Below, piece after piece: positions 15,882 through 26,300 of a stretch of 64,000 nucleotides of DNA. The notes beneath the pieces were generated by a model. It had not been told where the DNA came from. It worked only from the letters and a program-made list of their open reading frames with translations, and did not search any database. The DNA lies in the NCBI GenBank assembly GCA_023439045.1, contig JAEXOY010000015.1, positions 62,001 to 126,000 on the forward strand, written 5' to 3'. Position numbers and translations under genes: made by a program. This DNA comes from Bacillota bacterium (GTDB taxonomy: Bacteria; Bacillota; Clostridia; Acetivibrionales; DSM-1351). Each line of letters opens with the position of its first letter. The stretch's first letter is position 1.

Positions 15882-17780
15882 GTGATAATTTTAAATTGTA
15901 ATAATGTTAATTTTCTATACGGAACGGAAAAAATACTTGAAGATGTTTCTTTTAGCCTTCAAGATAACGATAAAGCTGCCTTAGTAGGCGTTAATGGTGC
16001 GGGGAAATCTACTCTTTTCAAGCTTATTGTTGGTGAATTGCAGAAAGAAAGCGGCGAGATATACATTTCTAAAGAGAAGAAGTTGGGGTATCTAAAACAG
16101 AATTCTGCGTTGGATACTGAAAATACCCTATGGGATGAAATGGTTACAGTTTTCTCCCACCTCATAGAGATGGAGAAAAGTATTAAGGCACTTGAGTCTG
16201 AAATAAGTAAAACCACAAATTCTGATAAGCTCGAAAGCCTTATGAAGGAATATGCCAGAACAACAGAGCGCTATTCTTATTTTGGGGGTTACGAGTACAA
16301 CAGCAGGGTTAGAGGGGTATTGAGAGGTCTTGGCTTTAGTGATGAGGAGTTTTCCTGCAAGGTGAATATTCTAAGTGGTGGGCAGAAAACAAGGCTTGCC
16401 CTAGCTAAAATACTATTGGAGGAGCCCGATGTTCTGCTATTGGACGAGCCTACAAATCATCTTGATATCGCAGCTGTAGAATGGTTGGAAGGCTATTTAA
16501 AGGATTATAAAAAGTGCCTTTTGATAATATCACACGATAGATATTTTTTGGACTGCGTAACCAATAAAACGCTTGAGCTGGAGCACTGCAAGTGTACTGT
16601 TTACAATGTAAACTACTCAAATTATGTAAAGCAGAAACAAGTCAACAGAGAAATTGAAGAGAAGCACTACATGCTGCAGCAAAAAGAAATTGCCAGACAG
16701 GAAGCTTATATTGAACAGCAAAGAAGATGGAACAGGGAGAGAAACATTGTTGCGGCTGAGAGCAGGCAAAAAGCCCTTGATAGAATGGTGAAGCTAGACA
16801 AGCCAATGGAGGACCCTAAAAAGATTAGGATTAGGTTTGATCAAGCTATTGAGAGTGGAAATGAAGTGCTGGGCGTTAGGGGACTTACAAAGGAGTATCC
16901 AGGCAAGAAACTCTTTGAGGACGTAAGCTTCAAAATTCGAAAAAATGAAAGAGCCTTTATATTAGGTCCTAATGGATGCGGAAAATCAACAATGCTAAAG
17001 ATTATAGCAGACAAACTGGCTGCTACCTCAGGGGATGTGGAATTCGGAGCAAAGGTTTTACTAGGATACTATGATCAGGAAATGGCGGATTTAGATTTAG
17101 AAAGTACAATAATTGATGAGGTGTGGAGTGTAAACCAGAAGCTTACACAGACTGAAATACGTTCTGCACTGGCAGCCTTTCTTTTTGTTGGCGAGGATGT
17201 TTTTAAAGAAATAAGGGTACTAAGCGGTGGAGAAAAAAGCAGGGTTGCCATGCTCAAGCTAATACTTTCCCAATCCAACTTTATTATTCTGGATGAGCCT
17301 ACAAATCATTTGGATATTAACTCGAGAGAGATATTAGAAGAGGCACTTGCACAATACGAGGGGACACTATTGATAGTATCACATGACAGATACTTTATAG
17401 ATAAGCTTGCTACTAGAATTATTGATATTGGTACATCGCCTGTTGGCGACTACAGAGGTAATTATACGTATTATGTTGCTCACAATAAATCACAGGAAAA
17501 GATGGCTGAGCAGCAGGAAGTGCCTTCTGAGGCAAAACAAACAAGACTTGCGTCAAAAGAGGAAAGAAGTCGTATCAGGAGGTTGGAAAAACAGCTTTCT
17601 GATACCGAAAAGAGCATAGAAGCAGCAGAAAGTAGATTGTCGCAGATTGAGCTTGAAATGGCTGAATTTGCAACTGATCATACTAAACTTGCTGAGTTGC
17701 TGGATGAACAAACAGGCCTCCAATCGCAACTGGAAGACCTGTTTGAAAAATGGGCCGATATTAGTGGTCAGCTTGAGTGA
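15882..17780 (+). CDS. ABC-F family ATPase (ribosome-associated)
   Basis: 632 residues, two ABC ATPase domains and no membrane segment. Domain 1 has GVNGAGKST, LSGGQKTRLALAK and LLLDEPTNHLD; domain 2 has GPNGCGKST, LSGGEKSRVAM and FIILDEPTNHLD. Between them is the charged linker of ABC-F proteins (RQEAYIEQQRRWNRERN), and the C-terminus is a coiled coil (about 550-630). ABC-F proteins enter the ribosomal E site to relieve stalling or protect from antibiotics; this architecture resembles YdiF-type housekeeping members, and resistance function should not be assumed. The GTG start has GGGGAAG upstream. Its last 20 bases overlap the convergent gene. Confidence 0.9.
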   Translation: MIILNCNNVNFLYGTEKILEDVSFSLQDNDKAALVGVNGAGKSTLFKLIVGELQKESGEIYISKEKKLGYLKQNSALDTENTLWDEMVTVFSHLIEMEKSIKALESEISKTTNSDKLESLMKEYARTTERYSYFGGYEYNSRVRGVLRGLGFSDEEFSCKVNILSGGQKTRLALAKILLEEPDVLLLDEPTNHLDIAAVEWLEGYLKDYKKCLLIISHDRYFLDCVTNKTLELEHCKCTVYNVNYSNYVKQKQVNREIEEKHYMLQQKEIARQEAYIEQQRRWNRERNIVAAESRQKALDRMVKLDKPMEDPKKIRIRFDQAIESGNEVLGVRGLTKEYPGKKLFEDVSFKIRKNERAFILGPNGCGKSTMLKIIADKLAATSGDVEFGAKVLLGYYDQEMADLDLESTIIDEVWSVNQKLTQTEIRSALAAFLFVGEDVFKEIRVLSGGEKSRVAMLKLILSQSNFIILDEPTNHLDINSREILEEALAQYEGTLLIVSHDRYFIDKLATRIIDIGTSPVGDYRGNYTYYVAHNKSQEKMAEQQEVPSEAKQTRLASKEERSRIRRLEKQLSDTEKSIEAAESRLSQIELEMAEFATDHTKLAELLDEQTGLQSQLEDLFEKWADISGQLE

Positions 17781-20001
17781 TAAGGCCCATTGCAATCTTA
17801 GAATTATCGTGAGCTTTTGAAATAAGTTGCTCCATAGACTTTTCCAAATCAGCTTGAATGGCCTCATAATTACGGATAATATTATCAATGTTATTCGTAA
17901 TTTTTTGTATATCAAGATTTTTTATGTTACCTACCGCTGGTTGGTTAATATATTCTAAAAAACCGTCTACCTTGGGTTGATAGCTTATTCCGATAATTGG
18001 GACATTCATATAGGCAGCAAATATTAGTGCGTGTAATCTGACCGAAACCATTAACTTTAATTCCTTGATAATTGCAAATACCTCTGATACGCTATGCTTT
18101 TCCTTTAGCACGTAAGATTTATACTTCATTTTATCCATTATGCTATATATTGAATTAAGGTCTACAGGATACTCCATGGGTATAAAAAGTGGTACTAGGT
18201 TATATTTTTCATAAACATAATCAGCACAATGTGCCATTACTTTTTCAAAATGGTCCTGTTCCTCATGTGAGGTACCTGGGCACCTTCTAACTGAAAAGCC
18301 TGCATACTTCTCATTAAAAGGTATTTGCTCAGCTGCACAAATTTCGCTTGCAATTACTTCTTTATCTATTTGAACCGACAACGCAGCATCCGCGGTAAGC
18401 ACAATTTTTGATTTGTCTATACCCATTTTCAATAGTTCATTATAAGAAATATGTTCTCTCACAGTGATAACGTCAGCATTTCTTAATATACGCCTAGAAA
18501 AGTTGAAGTTAAGTTTTTTATTTATGGGTCCAATGCCGTTTGCATAAAACATTACCTTAAGCTTCAATTTACTCGCTAACCAGGCAGTTCCTAAATAGAA
18601 CATTAATGACCTTGAACTGGTACTGTCCTGGATTATATTGCCCCCTCCATATATAAATAGCTTAGCTCTGCGCATCATAGAAATAACAGAAAACATATTA
18701 AGTCTATTTACAGCATATACGCCATAGTTTATAGCAGTTTCTTCAGGGCACTTAGAAAGAACAGCAATAGAAATATCATTCTTTTGCTTCTTCAGGTTGT
18801 CAATTATGGAGCGTAACATTGCATCGTCCCCTATATTGCCAAAACCATAATAACCTGAAATAATAGCATCATAATGCTTTTCCTTTTTCTTTTGAGATAG
18901 AATGGTTTGATATATCTCAAGTTGTCTATTGCGCATTACTTCTAGCGAAAACTTATTTTTAGTTTTTTCATATATTCTCTTACCAAATAAATGGCGCTTT
19001 TGGTGATTTACTGATAGTTCTAGAAGCTGTTCAGCTAATGTGTCAGAGTCACGAGGCTCAAATAGAAAGCCGTTATTACCAGATTCAATAAGATCAGGTA
19101 TTCCGCCAACTCTACTGCTAATGGTGGCCTTTTCACAACGAGCTCCTTCAAGTATTGAGTAAGGAAAGCTCTCGCTTATGGAAGTGAGTACGCTTATATC
19201 CACAATACTCATAAGTTCATATGGTGATTTGAGCCATCCAAGAAATATAACATTATCAGTTATACCAAGATTCTTTGCCTGGTTTATCAAGGCCTTACTA
19301 TCTTCACCGTCACCACCAATAAGGAACTTTACTTTATTGTTCTTCTTTACCACTTTACTTGCGGCGTCTATCAAGGTGTCGATACCCTTAACAGGATTTA
19401 GTCTTGCAGCTATTCCCACGAGGATATCATCTTGTTCAAGCTTACAATTGTATTTTTTTGAAAAAGCCTGTCGTGTTGTTTGATCAATGGGTGTGTTAAA
19501 ATCTATTCCGTTATATATAATAAATATTTTACTTGGATTGAAGCCCCTCTTTATAAGCATCTTTTTAAAAGTAGAGGAGACGGCAACATAATAGTCAAAA
19601 GACCTAAGCGCAATACTATTTGCAAGTCCTATTGTTAAACGTCTAGTAACACTATGCATATAGTCAAGCTTGTAGTCACTATGCACAGTAGTAACAATGG
19701 GAATGCTGCAACATTTTTTTGTTGCAAGGGCGTATAAATTGGCCTTAGCACCATGAGAATGGATAAGTTCAAAATTTTCTTCTCTAATTAATTTTAGTAT
19801 TTTTTTAATATCTGAAAAGAAATTGCCTGTCTTTATTACTTCAACATCGATTCCTAGCTCAGCTGCATCCTCAGCAAAAGCACCTGGCCTTAGACTAACT
19901 ATTTTTACTTCCATAAAAGCGGACAGTTCTTTGACAAGTGATAATACGTGTACCTTTGCCCCGCCTACATCTCCTCCGCCGATTATGTGTAAAGCTTTCA
20001 T
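17761..20001 (-). CDS. Fusion of GT4 glycosyltransferase and CsaB-type pyruvyl transferase
   Basis: 746 residues in two parts. Residues 1-370 form a GT-B, family 4 glycosyltransferase: IIGGGDVGGAKVHVLSL at the start, IYNGIDF, ARLNPVKGIDTLIDA, and the EGARCEK...GGIPDLIE donor site. Residues about 378-720 are a polysaccharide pyruvyl transferase of the CsaB class: SGYYGFGNIGDDAML, YGGGNIIQD, YANGIGPI and VRLHALIFA. CsaB adds ketal pyruvate to secondary wall polysaccharide, making the ligand of SLH domains. The divergent neighbour is a giant SLH protein, which fits exactly. The fusion suggests that sugar addition and pyruvylation are coupled. AAAGGA is 13 bases before the ATG. Confidence 0.9.
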   Translation of the reverse strand: MKALHIIGGGDVGGAKVHVLSLVKELSAFMEVKIVSLRPGAFAEDAAELGIDVEVIKTGNFFSDIKKILKLIREENFELIHSHGAKANLYALATKKCCSIPIVTTVHSDYKLDYMHSVTRRLTIGLANSIALRSFDYYVAVSSTFKKMLIKRGFNPSKIFIIYNGIDFNTPIDQTTRQAFSKKYNCKLEQDDILVGIAARLNPVKGIDTLIDAASKVVKKNNKVKFLIGGDGEDSKALINQAKNLGITDNVIFLGWLKSPYELMSIVDISVLTSISESFPYSILEGARCEKATISSRVGGIPDLIESGNNGFLFEPRDSDTLAEQLLELSVNHQKRHLFGKRIYEKTKNKFSLEVMRNRQLEIYQTILSQKKKEKHYDAIISGYYGFGNIGDDAMLRSIIDNLKKQKNDISIAVLSKCPEETAINYGVYAVNRLNMFSVISMMRRAKLFIYGGGNIIQDSTSSRSLMFYLGTAWLASKLKLKVMFYANGIGPINKKLNFNFSRRILRNADVITVREHISYNELLKMGIDKSKIVLTADAALSVQIDKEVIASEICAAEQIPFNEKYAGFSVRRCPGTSHEEQDHFEKVMAHCADYVYEKYNLVPLFIPMEYPVDLNSIYSIMDKMKYKSYVLKEKHSVSEVFAIIKELKLMVSVRLHALIFAAYMNVPIIGISYQPKVDGFLEYINQPAVGNIKNLDIQKITNNIDNIIRNYEAIQADLEKSMEQLISKAHDNSKIAMGLITQADH

Positions 20002-20355
20002 TATCAGAAACCATTCCTTTCAGCAATATCGCTTCTTTTGTAACATACAAAAATATTTTATCATGGATTAGATGTTTTAGTATAGTAGAAATGTATTATT
20101 AATAATCTTATCCTCCTCATTCAATTTTCATGTAATCTTTCTGATAGATTTACGTTCCTTCGTAAAACCATGTTGATATAACTTGGAATATTCTTTAATC
20201 ATTCCAGTTACCATTCGTGTCAAATTCACTACTGTTCAGTCCATAAACAGATTTTTTAGCAAATTTTATGTTATCCTGTCGTTAAATATATAAAAAAGAT
20301 AGTGAAAACCAGGTAAAAAGCAAAAACAAATAAATTACTTTGGAGGAATATTAAC
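20002..20355. other. Divergent intergenic region of the surface module
   Basis: 354 bases between the divergent CsaB fusion and SLH genes. It must hold both promoters, but I find no convincing consensus pair; TTGATA at 20173-20178 with TAATCA 17 bases on is a weak plus-strand candidate. The only clear signal is GGAGG at 20342-20346, the SLH ribosome site. No ORF, RNA gene or inverted repeat of note. Confidence 0.5.
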
Positions 20356-23300
20356 ATGATTAAAAAGCTGCTGAGTATCTTTCTTGCGCTGTGCATGATA
20401 ATAACCATGATGCCCGTCACGGGCTTTGCAGCATTGGGTGATAACAAAGATGCGGTAGCATCATCAAATACAACCCCCTTTACGGACGTAAAGAAGACGG
20501 ACTGGTTCTATGACGCGGTTCAGTATGCTTATGGGAATGGGATTTTCTCGGGTACGTCTGCAACAACATTTGAACCAAACGGAACTATGACCCGCGGTAT
20601 GTTTGTAACCGTTTTGGGTCGTATGGCAGGGGTGGACACCGCAAGCTACAAGGGTAAGTCTGCCTTTTCTGACGTTCCGACAGATGCCTACTATACCCCT
20701 TTTGTCGCTTGGGCGGCAAAACACGGTATCACATCAGGGGTTGGTAAAGGAAAATTTGCACCTAATGAACGGATTAATCGCCAACAGATGGCAGTATTCT
20801 TTGCACGCTATTTTGAGACCTTCGCTGTGAACTACGACACAGGGGTTAAAGTAACCACGACTCCTGCAGATATCGATAACGTTGCCGATTTTGCCAGGGA
20901 GGCCGTTTTGAAGCTGTGGAAGGTTGGCCTGCTAGCCGGTGACGGCGTGAATTTTAATCCTCTGGGCAACGCCACCCGTGCGGAGGCCGCGATGCTGTGT
21001 ATGAGAACTGATAATTCGGTTAAAACTTGGTACAAGGAGCCTGGAGTAGCAAGCGGGCGCGTAAGCGTGGACCCTGGTACTTCAGAAAAGCCTATTGAGC
21101 AACCCGATCCCCCTTCGGGTGGTTCAACGACTCCTGGTGATTCAACGACTCCCGGTGGTTCAACGACTCCTGGTGGTTCAACGACTCCTGGTGGTTCTAC
21201 AATCCCTGGTGATTCAACGACTCCCGGTGGTTCAACCACTCCCGGTGATTCCACAACCCCTGGCGGTTCCACTACCACTTATTACAAGGTGGAATTTAAG
21301 CTGGGGGACGGGAGCGACCCTGAAGTCACCCTGCCGGAGACCAAAACCTATGCCAGCGGTACCGCCATCACCACCCTGCCCACGCCCTTCAAGCAGAACA
21401 CTGTCTTCCTGGGCTGGTATTATGACAATGCCATGACGCAAGGTGTGGAGAGCGACGACACCGTGACCAGCAACATGACCCTTTATGCTAGAATGGCGGA
21501 CAGCACCACTATGCTCTCTGAGGGAGGAGCCCCGGACTATGTCAGTTCGACTGATATTGATGTGAGTAAAGGCTTTGCCATTCAGTTGACTACAAATGCA
21601 GACATAGAAGATATTAAGGTTATAAACATCTCCAACGGCAATGAGGACGTGACTTCAACCGTGACCATCTCAAACGGCGTGGTCAGCGGTGCTTGGAAGG
21701 CCGGCCAGACCTATCAGCTAGAGGTTCTGGACAGCGGCGTCAGCCTTTACTTCAATGGTGCGCTACAGAACTCTGCTATCCGCTACTATAACTTCACAAC
21801 CGCCAAGGACCCGGTGCTGAATTTGAAGCTGAATAAGGGTCTTACATACATATCAGCGAAAAATGTTCAGATGTTAACAAATACCTCCTCGGGTCTGTAT
21901 TCTGGCTCAGTGCAGAACGGACGTAGTTCGCTCACCGAAAACACAGATACGGGTAGCTTTACATACACAGAGGCCGATCTCCTCGAGGGTGACACTGTAG
22001 CCATCTACTCGGGTGATACAGCACCTAACACCCTGACCACAGCCGCTGCTGACAGCGGTGATGTGTCCTATGTTACCATCACTAAGGTTGAGGGCACTAA
22101 GTACGACTTCAAGGTTGCCGAGGCGGACGATGTGTTGTTCACCCCCGATGTGTTGCCAGTGAGCACTACTGCAGACAAGATTGCCAATGATGGTAATAAG
22201 CTAACGGTGGACGCCGAGGCACTGGATTTCACTGACGACCAGTATGTTGGTCTTGGCCTGGACTCCCAGACCACCGTGGACGAAGGTGATTTTATCGGTT
22301 TCTACACCGGCACTTACGGAGACGAAAGCAATGCAAGTAAATCAGTGACTAGCTACGCCAAAATCATCGACGTGATCTGGAGCAGTGATAAGTCCACCTG
22401 CACCATTGACTATGTACCAGTGGATCAATCCACCATTCTGGCTGCCATGGACGCCTATGGCTCCAGAAATCAAGAAATCGAGCTCACTGACTCAGATAAA
22501 AAACGCATTGAAAATGAAATTGAAAAAGAGGCTAAAGAAAGCGGCTTTGCCCAAGAGGCCTCCGTGTATCTGGCGTCACTGGCTTTAGAGACCGACGGGT
22601 TCCGTACCCTGCGTGACGATATGAATTTGCAAAGCTACTCCTTTACTATGGAGGACGGTGCTGCATTAATCAGGAGTAACGTGGCACTAAGAGACGCCAA
22701 CAAGGTATCCATTGAGGATTTGAAAGTCAACGCAAATATTAGCAGAAATCTATCGCATTTCGAGGATTCCACCGGCCTGCGTGCGGCGCTGAACCTGTCT
22801 TTTAAGGTTATAGTTAATCCAGAAAGTGACAAACAAATTGAGATTACCGTGCAGGCCATCTTCGAGCAGGAAGTGCTATTGGATCTGAATGTAAGCGGTG
22901 AGGCTATATGGAAATGGGCATGGATATTCCCATATATCTATGATTACCGCCTCAACGCCAACATTGATGTGGGAACCTATACTGGTGTAGGCATCACCGC
23001 CACTGCCCTTTCTAAATCCGCCGGTGACGAGTGGGAATGGGACGAGTCCGACGATTTTGATAATATTGGCCAACAGATTAAGGAACTGATGGAGGAGAAG
23101 GAAAAGTTCCTGGGAGAGGAAGTGGACACCGTGGGCGGTGGTCTGGCGGCGAAATATGCCAGAATGCTGGAAAACGAGTCCGACTGGGTGGAATTATTCA
23201 ACGTCAACCTCTTTAAGCAGGAGAGTCGACTCTTGTTAGGTGTGCTGGTGTTCGGTGTGAGCGTGGACTTTGTAGTCTCCGCAAACATGAATATCACCGT

Positions 23301-26300
23301 TGGAATGTCCTTTGAGTATGCCAACGCCAAGCGTTATAACTTCTCCCTGCTTCTGTTCCATAAGCAGAGCACAAGCGACACCATTGATCTGGAGCCCGAG
23401 CACTATCAGTTCGACTTCTATGTCATGGGAACACTGGGTGTGCGGGCAGGTATTCGACTTACAGTGTACGTAGGCCTGTTTGACAAGGACTTCGCCTGTA
23501 TCGGCATTACAGCCGAGGCGGGGGCTTACGTTCAACTATGGGGCTATTTCTACTACAGTCTGCATTGGGACGCCGCCACAAATATGAAGGAAAGTTCTTA
23601 CTCCGGCGCCATGCTGGTAGAGATAGGCATTTATCTAGATATCAAATTCCTGGCCTCGGCTTTTGGTGGGACCTTCGCCTCTAACCCCACCATCTACGAA
23701 AAGACTTGGCCTCTGTGGGGGGCTGGAAAAAAAGAGAATGTGTTAGACTTTGCTTATGAGCAAAAAGATGCTCCCGAAGTGGAGTGGTTATCTGTCAAAA
23801 ACCTCGTTTTACCGGATGACCTGTTTAAAATGACCTATATAGATCTGACCTCTGGAAAAACGGTTGAGAAGGCTTATGCTGACGACGATTTCACAATCAG
23901 CTTCTCAAACCCGGCGTTTTCTTATAACAAGAGCACCAATACCCTTACTGTCTCGCCCTTTGATGGCAGTATGGAGGAGTTTGGTGAGATGACACTTATA
24001 TGGAACGGAGCACCACTGACATTCACATCCAAACCTATTAGCCGAGTCATTCCCGTCAGCTGGTCCAGCCCCACCGGAGGCTACTACATTGAGTTTAACT
24101 CCGATGGCGGCAGCATGGTCAAGATGATCTATAAGGCCGCAGGCGGCAGCATTCCAAGGCCTGCAGATCCCGTTAAGCAGGGGTATGACTTCGGAGGATG
24201 GTATACCGATAGCTCCTACACCACAGCCTATTCCTTCGAGGCTGTAATGCCGGAGAGCAATACCAGCATTGTCGCTAAGTGGAATCCCCGCAACGATATA
24301 AAATACAAAGTAGAGCACTATCTGCAGAACCTTGGCGATAACAACTATACTCTTATGGAAACCGATGAGAAGAACGACGGCACCACGGACGCCCAAACTG
24401 CTGTCATCGCAAAGAGTTATGAGGGCTATACGCCAAAGTCCGTAGAGCAGCAGAAGGTTCTGCCCGATGGGTCCACCGTGGTAAAGGTCTATTATGACCG
24501 TAACTTTTACACTGTATCCTTCACCTATGGTGAGCACACTGGAAGTGACCCCGCAACGGAGGACTATAATGCTCCCATAACCTACAAAAAGAAATTCGGC
24601 TCCACCATCTACGCGCCAACTCTGGCTCTTGGCGGCTACTTCTTCGATGGATTTAGGGACGTTGGAGAAAGCATAACACTGACAGAGAATGTGACCTATG
24701 GGGCTATTTGGACGCCAGATCCTAACACCCCCTACCGGGTAGAGCACTACATTCAGCGCACCAGTGGCGATGGCTATGTTCTGCCGGGTCATAATGCCAT
24801 CCAGAGTGCGACAGGAACAACGGGCGAAATCATTGATTTCAGTGCTATTAAGCTGACGGATTCTGGTCTTAACTACCTCTATGCCAAGGTGAACGGTGAG
24901 CAGACTACGGAACCCAAAATTTCCGCCGACGGAAAAACAGTAGTGAAGCTGTACTACGACCGAAATTCTTACACATTGACATACAAGAACGGGACTGAGA
25001 CTATTGGTACTCCACAGAGCCTCCGCTTTGGTGTGGTACTGCAGGCACCCGATATGCCGGAGAAGGAAGGCTATCAGTTCACTGGCTGGTATACCGACGC
25101 AGCCTGCACCCCGGGAAATGAATTTTCCTTTGAAAACAGCCCAACCATGCCGGCAGCAAATCTAACGCTTTATGCCAATATGGAGGCTAAGGCGAGGAGT
25201 TATACTGTAAACCACTTTGTGATGGGTACTGATGGTCAGTATCCTAGCTCACCCACTACCACCGATGCTAACCAACCAACTCAAACCGATGCTACGCTGA
25301 CACTGGCAAATCTGGTTAAAGATAATCTGCTGGCTCCGAACGGTATTGTCTACGTGGAGGGCAAGGTAGGAAGCGGCAGTGCCGTTACCTCTTATCAGAT
25401 TCCCGCTAGCGGCGATGTGGTCATTAACCTCTATTATGAAAGGAAGCAGCATACCCTCAGATGGAACTTTAATGAAGGTACTCCAAGCGGTGGATACACT
25501 GTAGAGGGAAGCGTTTACTATGGCGCTGACATCATCGTCCCAACGCTGACAAAACAGGGCTACCAGTACACTTGGAATGAAGTGCCTACCACCATGCCTG
25601 CCCAGGACGTTACTTATACCGCAAACTGGACGGAGAGCGACGGCATTGACTACAAGGTGGAGTATTATTTGCAAAACGCTGATAACAATGAATACACGCT
25701 GGATGAGACGGTGGAGCTTTCCGGCAGGACAAACGACTCTGTCTCAGCGCCAGAAAAGCAATACATCAACTTCACCGAGAACACCTCTCATGAGAATCGT
25801 CTTATCTCCGGCAACATTGCAGCAGACGGCTCTCTAGTACTCAAACGGTATTATGACCGTGACCAGATTACCGTTACCTTCAGCGTTGGCGAGGGCGGTA
25901 CTCTGGGCAGCGACGGTGCAAGCAAGACCTTCCGCTACGGACAGATATTTGCGGTCACCGAACCCACCCGCGATGACTACGCCTTTGCCGGCTGGTACAA
26001 TGGTGCAACCAAGTTTGAGTCCACCACAGTCATAGAGGCGATGAGCCTGACCGCCCACTGGACTGCGGGTGCTGTTAACTACACTGTGGAGCACTATATT
26101 ATGGACACCAATGGTAACTATCCGACTAACGCAAATTACAGTGCTTCTAACAGCGGTGTGGTAAATGATACCGTCACACTGAGTACCTTGAAGAACAGAG
26201 ACTATGAGGTTCCAGACGGAATTGCCTACAAAGAGGCAAAAGTGGGCAGCGGGCCTGTCGTTGAGACTGCTACTATCGCAAAGAACATGATTGTGAAGCT

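Noticed and set aside
15882..17780. Antibiotic-resistance ABC-F protein
   Set aside because: Architecture alone does not separate resistance members from housekeeping ones, and no resistance context or leader peptide was seen.
20832..21278. Proline/glycine-rich minus-strand frame opposite the linker
   Set aside because: It is the antisense reading of the GGSTTP repeat array.
23905..24792. A 295-residue minus-strand frame inside the giant surface gene, with several other long antisense frames
   Set aside because: The plus strand shows clear beta-repeat domains here in one continuous frame. Long antisense frames are expected in GC-richer repetitive coding sequence, and these show no start signals or domains.
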